The position numbers and the translations under genes were made by a program. A stretch of DNA of 60,209 nt from positions 1 to 60,209 of the forward strand of contig NZ_JAEFCF010000033.1 in NCBI RefSeq assembly GCF_016405985.1, written 5' to 3'. Positions 41,588 to 49,656 of the stretch are shown piece after piece. How positions within the stretch are numbered: position 1 is the first letter of the stretch; each line of letters opens with the position of its first letter. The notes beneath the pieces were generated by a model. The model did not search any database. It had not been told where the DNA came from and saw nothing but the letters and a program-made list of their open reading frames with translations. The DNA is from Paracoccus sp. IB05. GTDB taxonomy: Bacteria; Pseudomonadota; Alphaproteobacteria; Rhodobacterales; Rhodobacteraceae.

Positions 41588-41642
41588 GACCGTTCCGGGA
41601 TCGTCGATCCTGCATCGTTCAACCGGTAAATCAAATTGAAAA

Positions 41643-41666
41643 GGGGAGGCAGCGTGCCTCCCCTTT
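41643..41666. terminator. bidirectional terminator between CHAP and peroxiredoxin genes
   Basis: Perfect 9-base stem GGGGAGGCA/TGCCTCCCC with a 3-base loop, A-run on the left and T-run on the right. Confidence 0.9.
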
Positions 41667-41703
41667 GTTGTTTATGCCTGTCGCTTTTGGAAGCTGAGGC
41701 GCC

Positions 41704-42360
41704 TCAGCCCGGCTGTTTCGCAAAACGCAGGTAAGGCAGTTTGATATCGAGCTCGCCATATTTTTCGGCAGCCTGGTCGTTGTTCAGGCTGAGGGCCACG
41801 ATCACGTCCTCGCCCGGGATCCAGTCGGCGGGGGTCGCGAGCGGCTTGCCATCGGTGAGCAGAACCGCGTCGACCGCGCGCAGGATCTCGGCGAAGTTGC
41901 GGCCGACCGACATCGGGTAATAGATCGTGAAGCGGACCTTTTTATCCGGCCCGATGAAATAGACTGCGCGCACGGTGGCGGTATGGGCCGGGGTGCGGCC
42001 GTCGGTCGGGATGTAGTAATCCGCCGGCAACAGGTCATAGGCTTTGGACACGGTGAGGCTGGTATCGTCGATGATCGGGAAATCGGCCGGCGCGCCGCCG
42101 AAGGCCTCGATATCGCGCTTCCATTTCTCATGATCGGCTTTGCCATCAACTGACAGGCCAATCACCTTGATGCCGCGCTTTTTCCATTCCGGAATCAGGC
42201 GCGCAACGGCGGCGAATTCGGTGGTGCAAACCGGGGTGAAATCACGCGGATGGCTGAAGATGATGCCGTAGCTGTCCCCGAGCCAGTCGTGGAAGCTGAT
42301 GGTGCCGGCGGTGGTGTCGGCGGTGAAATCGGGGGCGATATCGTTGATGCGGACGGACAT
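41704..42360 (-). CDS. 1-Cys peroxiredoxin (Prx6/AhpC-TSA family)
   Basis: 218 residues. Peroxidatic cysteine in SHPRDFTPVCTTEFAAVARL with the conserved PxxxTxxC pattern, then VIGLSVDGKADHEKWKRDIEAFGG and YYPMSVGRNFAEILRAVDAVLLTDGKPLATPADWIPGEDVIV, the extended C-terminus of the Prx6 subgroup. It reduces H2O2 and organic peroxides in the cytoplasm. It is separated by a 293-base gap from the divergent aldehyde dehydrogenase; I could not place a promoter or OxyR site there by eye. Confidence 0.92.
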   Translation of the reverse strand: MSVRINDIAPDFTADTTAGTISFHDWLGDSYGIIFSHPRDFTPVCTTEFAAVARLIPEWKKRGIKVIGLSVDGKADHEKWKRDIEAFGGAPADFPIIDDTSLTVSKAYDLLPADYYIPTDGRTPAHTATVRAVYFIGPDKKVRFTIYYPMSVGRNFAEILRAVDAVLLTDGKPLATPADWIPGEDVIVALSLNNDQAAEKYGELDIKLPYLRFAKQPG

Positions 42361-42653
42361 GGAAGCACTCCTCGGGAATTTCCTGCGCCAGATTTACGCT
42401 TTGTGGAAGAATATTTCATCCCCCCACGGTGTTGTCGCGGCAAATTAGAACAGCTTTCCTGACCAGGCCGCAGGCAGCGGAATGATTTTGGTGTCTTGCC
42501 AGATTCGCCAGCAGCACTCTTCCCCGGGAATGGCGGCGCGGGGGAGAGCAGGCTTGCGTCCCGGCCCGGGAAAGCGCTATTTTTGATCAAATGCTTTCGG
42601 GCCTGTCATCATGGCACGCCCGAAACCTGCCACTCCCAGAACCGAGGCCGGAT

Positions 42654-44099
42654 ATGCTCATCAAACGCGACTTCTACATCAATGGCGCCTGGATCGCCCC
42701 TGCGAAACCCCGTGATTGCCAGGTGATCAACCCGTCGAATGAAGAGCCCTGCGCGGTGATTTCTTTGGGAGATCAGAGCGATACCGACCGTGCGGTTGCT
42801 GCGGCCAAGGCGGCCTTGCCGGCCTGGCGCGCAACACCCCCGGCGGAGCGGGCGCGACTGGTGGCGGCCATTCTCGACCAGTATGAGGCGAGAAAGCAGG
42901 AATTCGCCGAAGTGATCGCGATGGAAATGGGTGCGCCGATTGACTTCGCGCTGGAAGAACAGGCGCCCTGCCTGCCCTGGCATACCACGAATTTCCTGCG
43001 CGCCTTTGAGCATATCGAATGGATCCGGCCGCTGGGAGATCACGCGCCGGGCGCGGCCATCGCGCTGGAGCCGATCGGCGTCGTCGGGCTGATCACGCCC
43101 TGGAACTGGCCGGTCAATCAGATCGCGCTGAAGGCCATTCCGGCGATGCTGGCGGGCTGCACCTGTGTGCTCAAACCCTCGGAAGAGGCGCCGCTGGATG
43201 CGATGATGTTTGCCGAATTCTGCCATGCGGCGGGGATCCCTGCGGGCGTGTTCAACCTTGTGAACGGGGACGGAGCCGGCGTGGGCTCGCAGCTCTCCTC
43301 GCATCCGGATGTCGAGATGATCTCGTTTACCGGCTCGACCCGCGCCGGGCGGGCGATCTCGAAAACGGCGGCTGAGACGCTGAAACGGGTGACGCTGGAA
43401 CTGGGGGGGAAGGGGGCGAATCTCTTGTTCGCCGATGCGCGCCCGGATGCGGTGCGCTGGTCGGTGGCGCGGATGATGGAGAACACCGGGCAAAGCTGTA
43501 ACGCGCCTTCGCGTCTGCTGGTCGAGCGCCCGGTTTATGACAGGGTTGTAGCCGAGGCGGCAGATCTCGCGAATGCGATTGCGGTTGGCCCGGCGGATCA
43601 GGCGGGGCCGCATATCGGCCCGGTGGTGAACAAGCGGCAATGGGATCAGATCCAGGCCTATATCCGCAAAGGCATCGAAGAGGGCGCCCGCCTCGTCGCA
43701 GGCGGGCCGGATCTGCCAGAGGGCTTCAATCGCGGCTTTTATGTCAAACCAACGGTCTTTGCCGATGTGAAGCCGGGCATGACCATCGAGCGCGAAGAGA
43801 TCTTCGGGCCGGTCCTGGCGATCATCCCCTTTGACAGCGAGGAAGAGGCGGTGGCCATCGCCAATGACACGCCATATGGGCTGACCAATTACGTCCAGAC
43901 CGAAGACCAGGCCCGGGCCAACCGGCTCGGTCGCGCGCTTGTGTCCGGCATGGTCGAGATGAACGGCAAATCGCGCGGGGCGGGCGTCTTCTTTGGCGGC
44001 GTGAAGCAGTCGGGCCGTGCCCGTGAAGGCGGCATCTGGGGGCTTGAAGAATTCCTCGAGCCGAAAGCGATTTCTGGCTACGGCTTCTCGGCTGGCTGA
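42654..44099 (+). CDS. aldehyde dehydrogenase family protein
   Basis: 481 residues. FYINGAWIAPA, PWNWPVNQIALKAIPAMLAGCTCVLKPSEEAPL (oxyanion Asn in PWNWP), VTLELGGKGANLLF (catalytic Glu) and NTGQSCNAPSRLLVERPVYD (catalytic Cys), then EIFGPVLAIIPFDSEEEAVAIANDTPYGL. NAD(P)-dependent, substrate unknown; the GQSCNAP form is seen in short-chain and aromatic aldehyde enzymes. The frame is open from 42591, but ATG 42654 (MLIKRDFYING) matches the family start. Monocistronic: a strong terminator follows. Confidence 0.87.
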   Translation: MLIKRDFYINGAWIAPAKPRDCQVINPSNEEPCAVISLGDQSDTDRAVAAAKAALPAWRATPPAERARLVAAILDQYEARKQEFAEVIAMEMGAPIDFALEEQAPCLPWHTTNFLRAFEHIEWIRPLGDHAPGAAIALEPIGVVGLITPWNWPVNQIALKAIPAMLAGCTCVLKPSEEAPLDAMMFAEFCHAAGIPAGVFNLVNGDGAGVGSQLSSHPDVEMISFTGSTRAGRAISKTAAETLKRVTLELGGKGANLLFADARPDAVRWSVARMMENTGQSCNAPSRLLVERPVYDRVVAEAADLANAIAVGPADQAGPHIGPVVNKRQWDQIQAYIRKGIEEGARLVAGGPDLPEGFNRGFYVKPTVFADVKPGMTIEREEIFGPVLAIIPFDSEEEAVAIANDTPYGLTNYVQTEDQARANRLGRALVSGMVEMNGKSRGAGVFFGGVKQSGRAREGGIWGLEEFLEPKAISGYGFSAG

Positions 44100-44110
44100 T
44101 CGCGACGGAA

Positions 44111-44130
44111 GACCGGCCCCAGGGCCGGTC
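44111..44130 (+). terminator. terminator of the aldehyde dehydrogenase gene
   Basis: GACCGGCCC pairs with GGGCCGGTC (tight loop), followed by TTTG, 12 bases after the stop. Confidence 0.7.
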
Positions 44131-44140
44131 TTTGCCTCCG

Positions 44141-44244
44141 GCGGGGATATTTAAGGACAGAAAATGATCCCACTGCTCCCGCGTCATTTTCTGTCTCCAA
44201 ATATCCCGGGGGTGAGCCGCGCAGCGGCGAGGGGGCAGAGCCCC
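44141..44244. repeat. composite palindromic repeat, copy 2
   Basis: Arms 44144-44167 and 44184-44207 match at 21 of 24 positions when inverted (GGGATATTT...GACAGAAAATGA). They are followed, as in copy 1, by a GCCGC/GCGGC hairpin and a GGGGGC/GCCCCC hairpin ending near 44244. Lies between convergent genes. Confidence 0.8.
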
Positions 44245-44245
44245 C

Positions 44246-45283
44246 CTATAGCAAGGTTTCCGGCAGAAATGCCGCAGGAATCATGTCGCGCCCTGCGGCA
44301 ACAAGGTCCGCGAGCAGCTCTGCACAAACCGGCGCCATGCCAAAGCCAGTCTTGAACCCGCCATTCGCGATGAAATGCCCTGGTCGCCCGGGCCAGGCCC
44401 CGATCACGGGCGCGCGGCTTTTAGCCCGCGGGCGGATGCCGGCCCAGCGTTCCATAACTTCGGCCCTGTGCAGCACCGGCAGCACGGCGCGCGCGCGCGC
44501 GATCAGTGTCTCGGCCTGGGCATCGGGTCCGACTGTCTGCCAGGCGCTCTCGCTGGTTGATCCGACCGCCACGGTCCCGTCGCCATGTGCAACGATATGG
44601 AGCCCGGGCGCATAGATCTGCGGCGCCTCCCGCGCTGCGTGGCGCAAGAGCACCGCCTGGCCCTTCACGCCTGCGCCCAGCTTGTGGCCGAAATGAGCCG
44701 AGAGGTCCGCGAGCCCCTCATATCCGGTCGCATGAACCACGAGGCCCCGGTCGTCTGCCGCTTCCTGCCCGATCACCACCCCCCTGGCGCGCAGCGCATG
44801 TGCGAGCGAAGCGAGCGCCCGGCGGGGAGAAATCCGGGCCGTCAGTGTATCCGAGATCAGCCAGCCGCTGGGGGAGGCAGGCTCCCAGGGGGCGCCCGTG
44901 GCCGGGATCACCCGCCATTCAGCAGCGCCTTGCCAGAGGTCGCGCGCCGCTGTCTCCCGCGTCCGTGCAAGCTCCAGCGCGGCCGTATCGGCCACTGCCT
45001 GCAACCGGCCCGCCCGCAGATAAAGCGGGTCGGTCCCGCCGGCGCGATGGACCTCGTCCCACCAGGCCCCGGCCATGATGAGGCTGCGAAATTGCAACGC
45101 CTTCATCTCATTCCAGGCCTCCGGCGCATGCGGTGCCAATGCGCCGACCAGCCCGCCCGAGGCGCCGGCGCCGATGGCGCGCGTCTCGATCACCTGCACC
45201 CTTGCGCCACGCTTTGTCAGCGCCCAGGCTGTGCTCAGCCCGAAGATCCCCGCGCCGCAGACCGTCACATCGACGCTTGCCAT
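44246..45283 (-). CDS. FAD-dependent oxidoreductase (DAO family), possible MnmC oxidase half
   Basis: 345 residues. FAD motif VTVCGAGIFGLSTAWALTKRGARVQVIETRAIGAGASGGLVGALAPHAPE; the ASGxxxGxxAPH stretch resembles the C-terminal FAD domain of MnmC. C-terminal IRPRAKSRAPVIGAWPGRPGHFIANGGFKTGFGMAPVCAELLADL also fits. MnmC's oxidase domain removes carboxymethyl from cmnm5(s2)U in tRNA. Its partner methyltransferase MnmD is encoded divergently 44 bases away. A plain glycine/D-amino-acid oxidase remains possible. Confidence 0.75.
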   Translation of the reverse strand: MASVDVTVCGAGIFGLSTAWALTKRGARVQVIETRAIGAGASGGLVGALAPHAPEAWNEMKALQFRSLIMAGAWWDEVHRAGGTDPLYLRAGRLQAVADTAALELARTRETAARDLWQGAAEWRVIPATGAPWEPASPSGWLISDTLTARISPRRALASLAHALRARGVVIGQEAADDRGLVVHATGYEGLADLSAHFGHKLGAGVKGQAVLLRHAAREAPQIYAPGLHIVAHGDGTVAVGSTSESAWQTVGPDAQAETLIARARAVLPVLHRAEVMERWAGIRPRAKSRAPVIGAWPGRPGHFIANGGFKTGFGMAPVCAELLADLVAAGRDMIPAAFLPETLL

Positions 45284-45327
45284 CCCGCCTCCGCTGTCGC
45301 ATGGGGCATCAACCCGTCAGGTGAGCC

Positions 45328-46056
45328 ATGCCCGAGATTCCCGAAACCGAATTTTCCGAAACCGACCTGCCCAAAGCCGTCATGTCCGGAACCGCCAGCC
45401 TGAGCTGGCTCGGGGATGCGATACCCGTCGCCACCAGGTTTGACGATCCCTATTTCAGTCTGAAGGGCGGGCTGGAGGAGACGCGCCATGTCTTCCTTGG
45501 CGGCAATGATCTGCCGGCGCGGCTGCAAGACGGATTCCGCATCGCCGAACTGGGCTTCGGCACCGGGCTGAACCTCCTGACCCTCGCGCTGGCCTGGCAT
45601 CAGCAGGACCCCGAGGGCGCGGGCCTTTTGCATTACACCACATTCGAGGCCTTTCCGATGGCGGTGGAAGACATGGCCCGCGCACTGCAGCATTTTCCCG
45701 AAGCTGCCGCCATTGCCGCGCCGCTCCTTGCCGCGATGAGCGCGGGCGAAGCCCGTTTTCGACTGCCGGGGATCGCGGTCGAGATCGTGCATGGCGATGT
45801 GCGGGATGGGTTGCCGGCCTGGACCGGGCGGGCCGATGCCTGGTTCCTGGATGGGTTTTCGCCGGCGAAAAACCCGGAAATGTGGGGCGAGACGCTGATG
45901 GCCGAGGTGGCGCATCACACGGCAAAGGGCGGCACTTTCGCCACCTATACCGCGGCTGGCCATGTGCGCCGCGCGCTGGCCGGTGCCGGGTTCGAGGTCA
46001 GCCGCCTGCCCGGTTTCGCGGGCAAGCGGCATATGTCTGCGGGGGTTTTGCGCTGA
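45328..46056 (+). CDS. mnmD: tRNA 5-methylaminomethyl-2-thiouridine methyltransferase, MnmD
   Basis: The 242-residue SAM-dependent methyltransferase matches the N-terminal domain of MnmC: PVATRFDDPYFSLKGGLEETRHVFLGGNDLP, FRIAELGFGTGLNLLTLALAW (motif I), LHYTTFEAFPM, and VDAWFLDGFSPAKNPEMWGETLMAEVAHHTAKGGTFATYTAAGHVRRALAGAGFEV. The last block is diagnostic. It performs the final methylation making mnm5s2U in the tRNA wobble position. In E. coli it is fused to an FAD oxidase; here that domain is apparently the divergent gene. Preceding start codon context is short (ATG 45328). Confidence 0.88.
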   Translation: MPEIPETEFSETDLPKAVMSGTASLSWLGDAIPVATRFDDPYFSLKGGLEETRHVFLGGNDLPARLQDGFRIAELGFGTGLNLLTLALAWHQQDPEGAGLLHYTTFEAFPMAVEDMARALQHFPEAAAIAAPLLAAMSAGEARFRLPGIAVEIVHGDVRDGLPAWTGRADAWFLDGFSPAKNPEMWGETLMAEVAHHTAKGGTFATYTAAGHVRRALAGAGFEVSRLPGFAGKRHMSAGVLR

Positions 46057-47688
46057 TCAGCGCAGCACCATCCCATCGGGCCAGCTCATCGTATAGCCGA
46101 GCGAGATCTCTTGTTTTGCGCCGGCCTCCAGATCGAATTCCCAGGCCATGATGCCGCGCTGCCCCTCGAGATCCGTCACCGTCGGTTGTGGCGAGATCGT
46201 GGTCTTCACGCTCAGATCCTGCTGTTCCGAATAGGGCACCTGGTCGATCACCTTCACCGGCCAGCTCTCGGATCCGAGGTTTTCGATCCGGAGGATCGCG
46301 GTCTCGCTCAGCTGGTTCGAGGTCGAGAAGACGCCGGTCTGGCCGCTGTCGCGCTGTGGCATGTCGCGGCTTAACGTGATGCTGTCCAGCGCGCCGAAAG
46401 CGATTTCGGTTTCCTTGCCGGCGGGGATCAGACCAAGGCTGGTGGTGCCGACCAGCACGCCCTCGCGGTAAAGCAACGCCTCCCCGGGCAGCAGGGGCTC
46501 GCCGGAGCTGTTTGTGAATTTCGCCATGACAAAGGCGCTTTGATCGCGGGAGGGAACGGCAAGGGCGAAGATCCCGGGTTCGGCCTGCAACGGATCAAGC
46601 GAGAGGCGCAGATCTTCGACCCCATCGGCGATATCGACCTTGCGCGGGTAATGATAGACCACGGTATCGCCTTCCATGGCAGCACTTGCGCTGATGGGCG
46701 CAGGCTCGGCGGCAAGTGCGGGGGCGGTGACCATATCCATCTCGGCCGCGCCCATATTGCGCGCGCGTTCAAGGGCGGGGGGCTGTTCCTTTTCGATCCA
46801 GCGCTGCCAGGGCCAGAGCGTCGAGGGGGCGGATTGCTCGGAGGGGCGCGACGAGGACAGGATCAGGTCGACCCCGCCCCAGTCTTCACCGGTTTGCTGG
46901 CTCACAAGGACCGAGCGGTCGATGGTGAGTCCCGCGCCATCCTTACGCGTCAGGCGCAGATCGTAGAAGGGCCGCCAGCTGGCCGCATCGACATAATGGG
47001 TGAGGGTGATGGTTTTGGACCCGGCCTCTGCGCTTTCAAAACTGACCGAAAGCACCGCGTAATCCTGTGCAGCGGACGGCAGGGCGGCGAGGCTGGCCTC
47101 GGCGTCGGTCAGTGCCTTTTGCGCCTCTTCCAGCGCCTTTTGTGCCGGCCAGAGATCGGCGCGGGCGGCGCTGGCTTCCTCGGCGGCGGCGAGGGTTTCC
47201 TCACCGATCACTTTCGCGAAATCACGCAGCGTTTCGGCGGTGGCGCCTTCAGGCGGCTGGCCGCTGATCGAGGCGAGATAGCCTGCCCTTGCATTGGCGG
47301 CCTGGATCCGGGCATTGCCGGCTTCGACCGCCGTGGTTGCCGCGCGCAACCCGGCCTCCGCCGCCTCAACGGTGGCTTTCGCAGCCTGCTGATCGGAGGT
47401 CAGCACTTCCTCGCGGGGCGGAAGCCGGTCGCTCCGCAGCGAGAAGGCGCCGGTCGAGATCCCCTCTGCCGCCACCAGCTGCATCAGGCCCGGTGCGGTA
47501 TCGGCCGGCAGATCGGTGATCAACAGCTCATGCGTCCCGGCAGAGGGGCTGTCGAAGGTCACCGCGCGGGTGATTTTCGCGCCCTGAGGGTAGACGGTGA
47601 CCGAGGTGATCTGGCTGCCGGCGGTGATCGTGTCGGCAAGTGCGGGGAAGGCTGTGGTGGCCAGAAGGGCCGCAAGAAGGGCACGCAT
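46057..47688 (-). CDS. DUF4139 domain-containing exported protein (MuiA-like)
   Basis: 543 residues with a Sec signal (MRALLAALLATTAFPALA, cleavage before DTI). An N-terminal DUF4140 segment (SQITSVTVYPQGAKITRAVTF) is followed by a coiled-coil rich in Ala and Glu (residues 95-205) and a C-terminal beta-rich DUF4139 region (THYVDAASWRPFYDLRLTRKDGAGLTIDRSVLVSQQTGEDWGGVDLILSSSRP). Named after a mucoidy-inhibitor homologue; function otherwise unknown. Probably periplasmic or outer-membrane associated. Confidence 0.85.
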   Translation of the reverse strand: MRALLAALLATTAFPALADTITAGSQITSVTVYPQGAKITRAVTFDSPSAGTHELLITDLPADTAPGLMQLVAAEGISTGAFSLRSDRLPPREEVLTSDQQAAKATVEAAEAGLRAATTAVEAGNARIQAANARAGYLASISGQPPEGATAETLRDFAKVIGEETLAAAEEASAARADLWPAQKALEEAQKALTDAEASLAALPSAAQDYAVLSVSFESAEAGSKTITLTHYVDAASWRPFYDLRLTRKDGAGLTIDRSVLVSQQTGEDWGGVDLILSSSRPSEQSAPSTLWPWQRWIEKEQPPALERARNMGAAEMDMVTAPALAAEPAPISASAAMEGDTVVYHYPRKVDIADGVEDLRLSLDPLQAEPGIFALAVPSRDQSAFVMAKFTNSSGEPLLPGEALLYREGVLVGTTSLGLIPAGKETEIAFGALDSITLSRDMPQRDSGQTGVFSTSNQLSETAILRIENLGSESWPVKVIDQVPYSEQQDLSVKTTISPQPTVTDLEGQRGIMAWEFDLEAGAKQEISLGYTMSWPDGMVLR

Positions 47689-47758
47689 GGAACGGCTCCG
47701 GTAAGGGATGACTGCACCAGGCTAGCGCTGTCGGGCCGGCATCGGCAAGAATGGAAAA

Positions 47759-47783
47759 CCCGGCCCAGGGATCGGGGGCCGGG
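47759..47783 (-). terminator. terminator of the TetR gene
   Basis: CCCGGCCC pairs with GGGCCGGG across nine bases; on the minus strand it is followed by TTTTCC. Confidence 0.7.
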
Positions 47784-47845
47784 CTGCGTTACAAGATGTC
47801 CCGGGGTACGGGCGTGATCCCTGGCGCTCGAGGACCCGACCCGGC

Positions 47846-48442
47846 TCAGGCCGGAAAGCCCCGGCACAGCGCCAGAACAAGATCCGACATCTCGGCATCA
47901 AGCTGCGCGCGCGGCACGGCGATGAACCTGTCCTGCAAGGCAAGTTGCACTGCGCCCTGGACCGCGCCGAAAAAGGTCCGCACCCGGATCATCAGCGCCT
48001 CCTCGCCAAGCGCGGGGAAGACCTGCGACAGTGGCAGCGCGATCAGCGCCATCAGCGCCTCCTGCTCCGTTCGCATCCAGTCGGGCAGGGGCTTTTCGGG
48101 CGCGAGCTGGAATTCAAACAGGGCCGCCCATTCTTTCGGGCGGTCCGAGGCGAAGGCGATATAGGCCCGCGTCTGCGCCTGGAGCCGTTCCACCGGCGGC
48201 GCATCGGCCCCGACAGGGGCCAGCGCGGCGCGCAAATCCGCGAGCGTCCTTGTATTGACCCGCATCACCAGCTCATCAAGATCGCCAAAGGCTGTGTACA
48301 GCGCCCCGAGCGCGCAACCGGCCTCGGCGGTGATCTCGCGCGCCTTCAGATGTGCAAGGCCGCGGGTCGCGATCTGCCTCGCGGTCACCGCGATCAGCCG
48401 CTCCCGGAGCTCTTCCTTGCGTGCCTCGCGATTGGTTGCCAT
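47846..48442 (-). CDS. TetR family regulator of the divergent pspA gene
   Basis: 198 residues. Helix-turn-helix in residues 24-50 (HLKAREITAEAGCALGALYTAFGDLDELV) and a TetR C-terminal domain with QTRAYIAFASDRPKEWAALFEFQLAPEKPLPDW. Start chosen at ATG 48442 because GGAGG lies six bases ahead; the longer open frame would read through the operators. Divergent from a PspA-like gene with three operator copies in the gap. It is unusual for PspA to be under a TetR protein rather than PspF. Confidence 0.87.
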   Translation of the reverse strand: MATNREARKEELRERLIAVTARQIATRGLAHLKAREITAEAGCALGALYTAFGDLDELVMRVNTRTLADLRAALAPVGADAPPVERLQAQTRAYIAFASDRPKEWAALFEFQLAPEKPLPDWMRTEQEALMALIALPLSQVFPALGEEALMIRVRTFFGAVQGAVQLALQDRFIAVPRAQLDAEMSDLVLALCRGFPA

Positions 48443-48461
48443 TTGGCCTCCGATAATTTTT

Positions 48462-48532
48462 TGAACAACGTTCATTTTTAGTCTTGAACGGCGTTCATAG
48501 TTGTGGTTCAAAGCGATTATGAACAATGTTCA
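48462..48532. promoter_or_regulatory. three TetR operator copies between tetR and pspA
   Basis: TGAACNNNGTTCA occurs three times: 48462-48474 (AAC centre), 48485-48497 (GGC) and 48520-48532 (AAT). Starts are 23 and 35 bases apart. All lie in the gap between divergent genes and none inside either coding region as called. Confidence 0.8.
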
Positions 48533-48548
48533 TAACATGGAGAACAAG

Positions 48549-49226
48549 ATGTTCAAGACCCTGGTTGCCCTGAGCCGGAGCCGGAATCACGATCTGACCC
48601 AGGCGGTCAGGGATGCCAATGCATTGCCGATCCTGCGCCAGCAGATCCGTGACAGCGCGGCCGGAGTGCAGGCGGCGCGGCGGTCCCTTGCGATGGTGAT
48701 GGCGCATTCGGCCCGGGAACGCGGTATTCTGACCCGCATCGATGCGCAGATCTCGGATCTGGAAACCCGCTGCCTCGGCGCTCTTGCCATGGATCGCGAC
48801 GATCTGGCGGGCGAGGGGGCGGCGGCCATCGCGAGGCTCGAGGCCGAGCGCACCACGGTGCAGGCGGCGCTTGGCGCCTTTAACGCCGAGATCGCCACGC
48901 TGCAGCATCAGCTCCAGGAGGCCGAGCGCCGGCTGCGTGATCTGGATCGCGGCAGCCACATCGCCGAGGCCGTTTCCAAAAGCCAGAAGCTGCGCGGCGT
49001 GCTGAACCACGGCGCCAACGCCTCGCTCAGCGATGCCGAGGAAACCCTGGCCCGCCTGCAGCAGCGCCAGCAGATCGAGGAAACGGCAGCGAACTCGCTT
49101 TCGGTGATCACGGCCTGCCAGAGCGCCGAATCGATCAGCAACCGTCTTGCCGCCGCAGGCTGCGGCCCGGCGCTGGAGACCGATGCCAGCGCAGTGCTGG
49201 CCCGCCTGAGAGCCCGGCAAGAGTAA
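48549..49226 (+). CDS. pspA: PspA/IM30 family protein
   Basis: The 225-residue, mostly alpha-helical protein begins MFKTLVALSRSRNHDLTQAVRDANALPILRQQIRDSAAGVQ and has long coiled-coil stretches (residues 75-165) with the AAIARLEAERTTVQAALGAFNAEIATLQHQLQEAE pattern. PspA coats damaged inner membrane and limits proton leak. GGAG six bases before ATG 48549 supports this start; ATG 48537 is also in frame. Followed by a YiaA-type membrane protein after 74 bases. The TetR operators suggest induction by a specific compound, for example a membrane-active one. Confidence 0.8.
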   Translation: MFKTLVALSRSRNHDLTQAVRDANALPILRQQIRDSAAGVQAARRSLAMVMAHSARERGILTRIDAQISDLETRCLGALAMDRDDLAGEGAAAIARLEAERTTVQAALGAFNAEIATLQHQLQEAERRLRDLDRGSHIAEAVSKSQKLRGVLNHGANASLSDAEETLARLQQRQQIEETAANSLSVITACQSAESISNRLAAAGCGPALETDASAVLARLRARQE

Positions 49227-49300
49227 TCGCCAGAGCGCCGGCAATGGCGCAAGGATCAAAGCATTAGCTTCCCCTCCCCAACATTTCAGTGAGCCCCCCG

Positions 49301-49585
49301 ATGACCGACCAGCCGATCCGCACCTCGCAGGCCTTCAACATGTTCAGCTATGTCAATTTCGTGGTGGCAGCCGCGATGATGGCCGGCGGCGTCTATTTTA
49401 TGGAGGCGAGCTTCGCCGCGAAGGGCTTTTATGCCATGGCCGCGCTGATGCTGGTCAGCTCGACCGTCGGTGTGACCAAGGCCCTGCGGGACAAGGAAGA
49501 ATCCGAGCGGGTCTATAACAAGCTGGAAGAGGCCCGCACCGAACGCCTGCTGGCCGAGGTTTCTGCCGGCAACCGCGCTGCCTGA
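49301..49585 (+). CDS. YiaA/YiaB family two-helix inner membrane protein
   Basis: The 94-residue protein has two hydrophobic helices (YVNFVVAAAMMAGGVYFMEA and GFYAMAALMLVSSTVGVTKAL) separated by a short loop, matching the YiaAB domain, followed by a charged helix (DKEESERVYNKLEEARTERLL). Start ATG 49301 (MTDQPIRT); the in-frame GTG at 49289 lies in a CCCCC-rich stretch. Probably cotranscribed with pspA and may recruit it to the membrane; that partnership is inferred from position. Confidence 0.8.
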   Translation: MTDQPIRTSQAFNMFSYVNFVVAAAMMAGGVYFMEASFAAKGFYAMAALMLVSSTVGVTKALRDKEESERVYNKLEEARTERLLAEVSAGNRAA

Positions 49586-49603
49586 TCTGGCCCGGATGAA
49601 TGA

Positions 49604-49637
49604 AAACGGCGCGGCAGAAGGATCTGCCGCGCCGTTT
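49604..49637. terminator. bidirectional terminator between yiaA-like gene and asd
   Basis: Perfect 15-base stem (AAACGGCGCGGCAGA and its complement) with a 4-base loop, A's on one side and T's on the other. Confidence 0.9.
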
Positions 49638-49656
49638 CTCATCCTGTCAGACGGGA

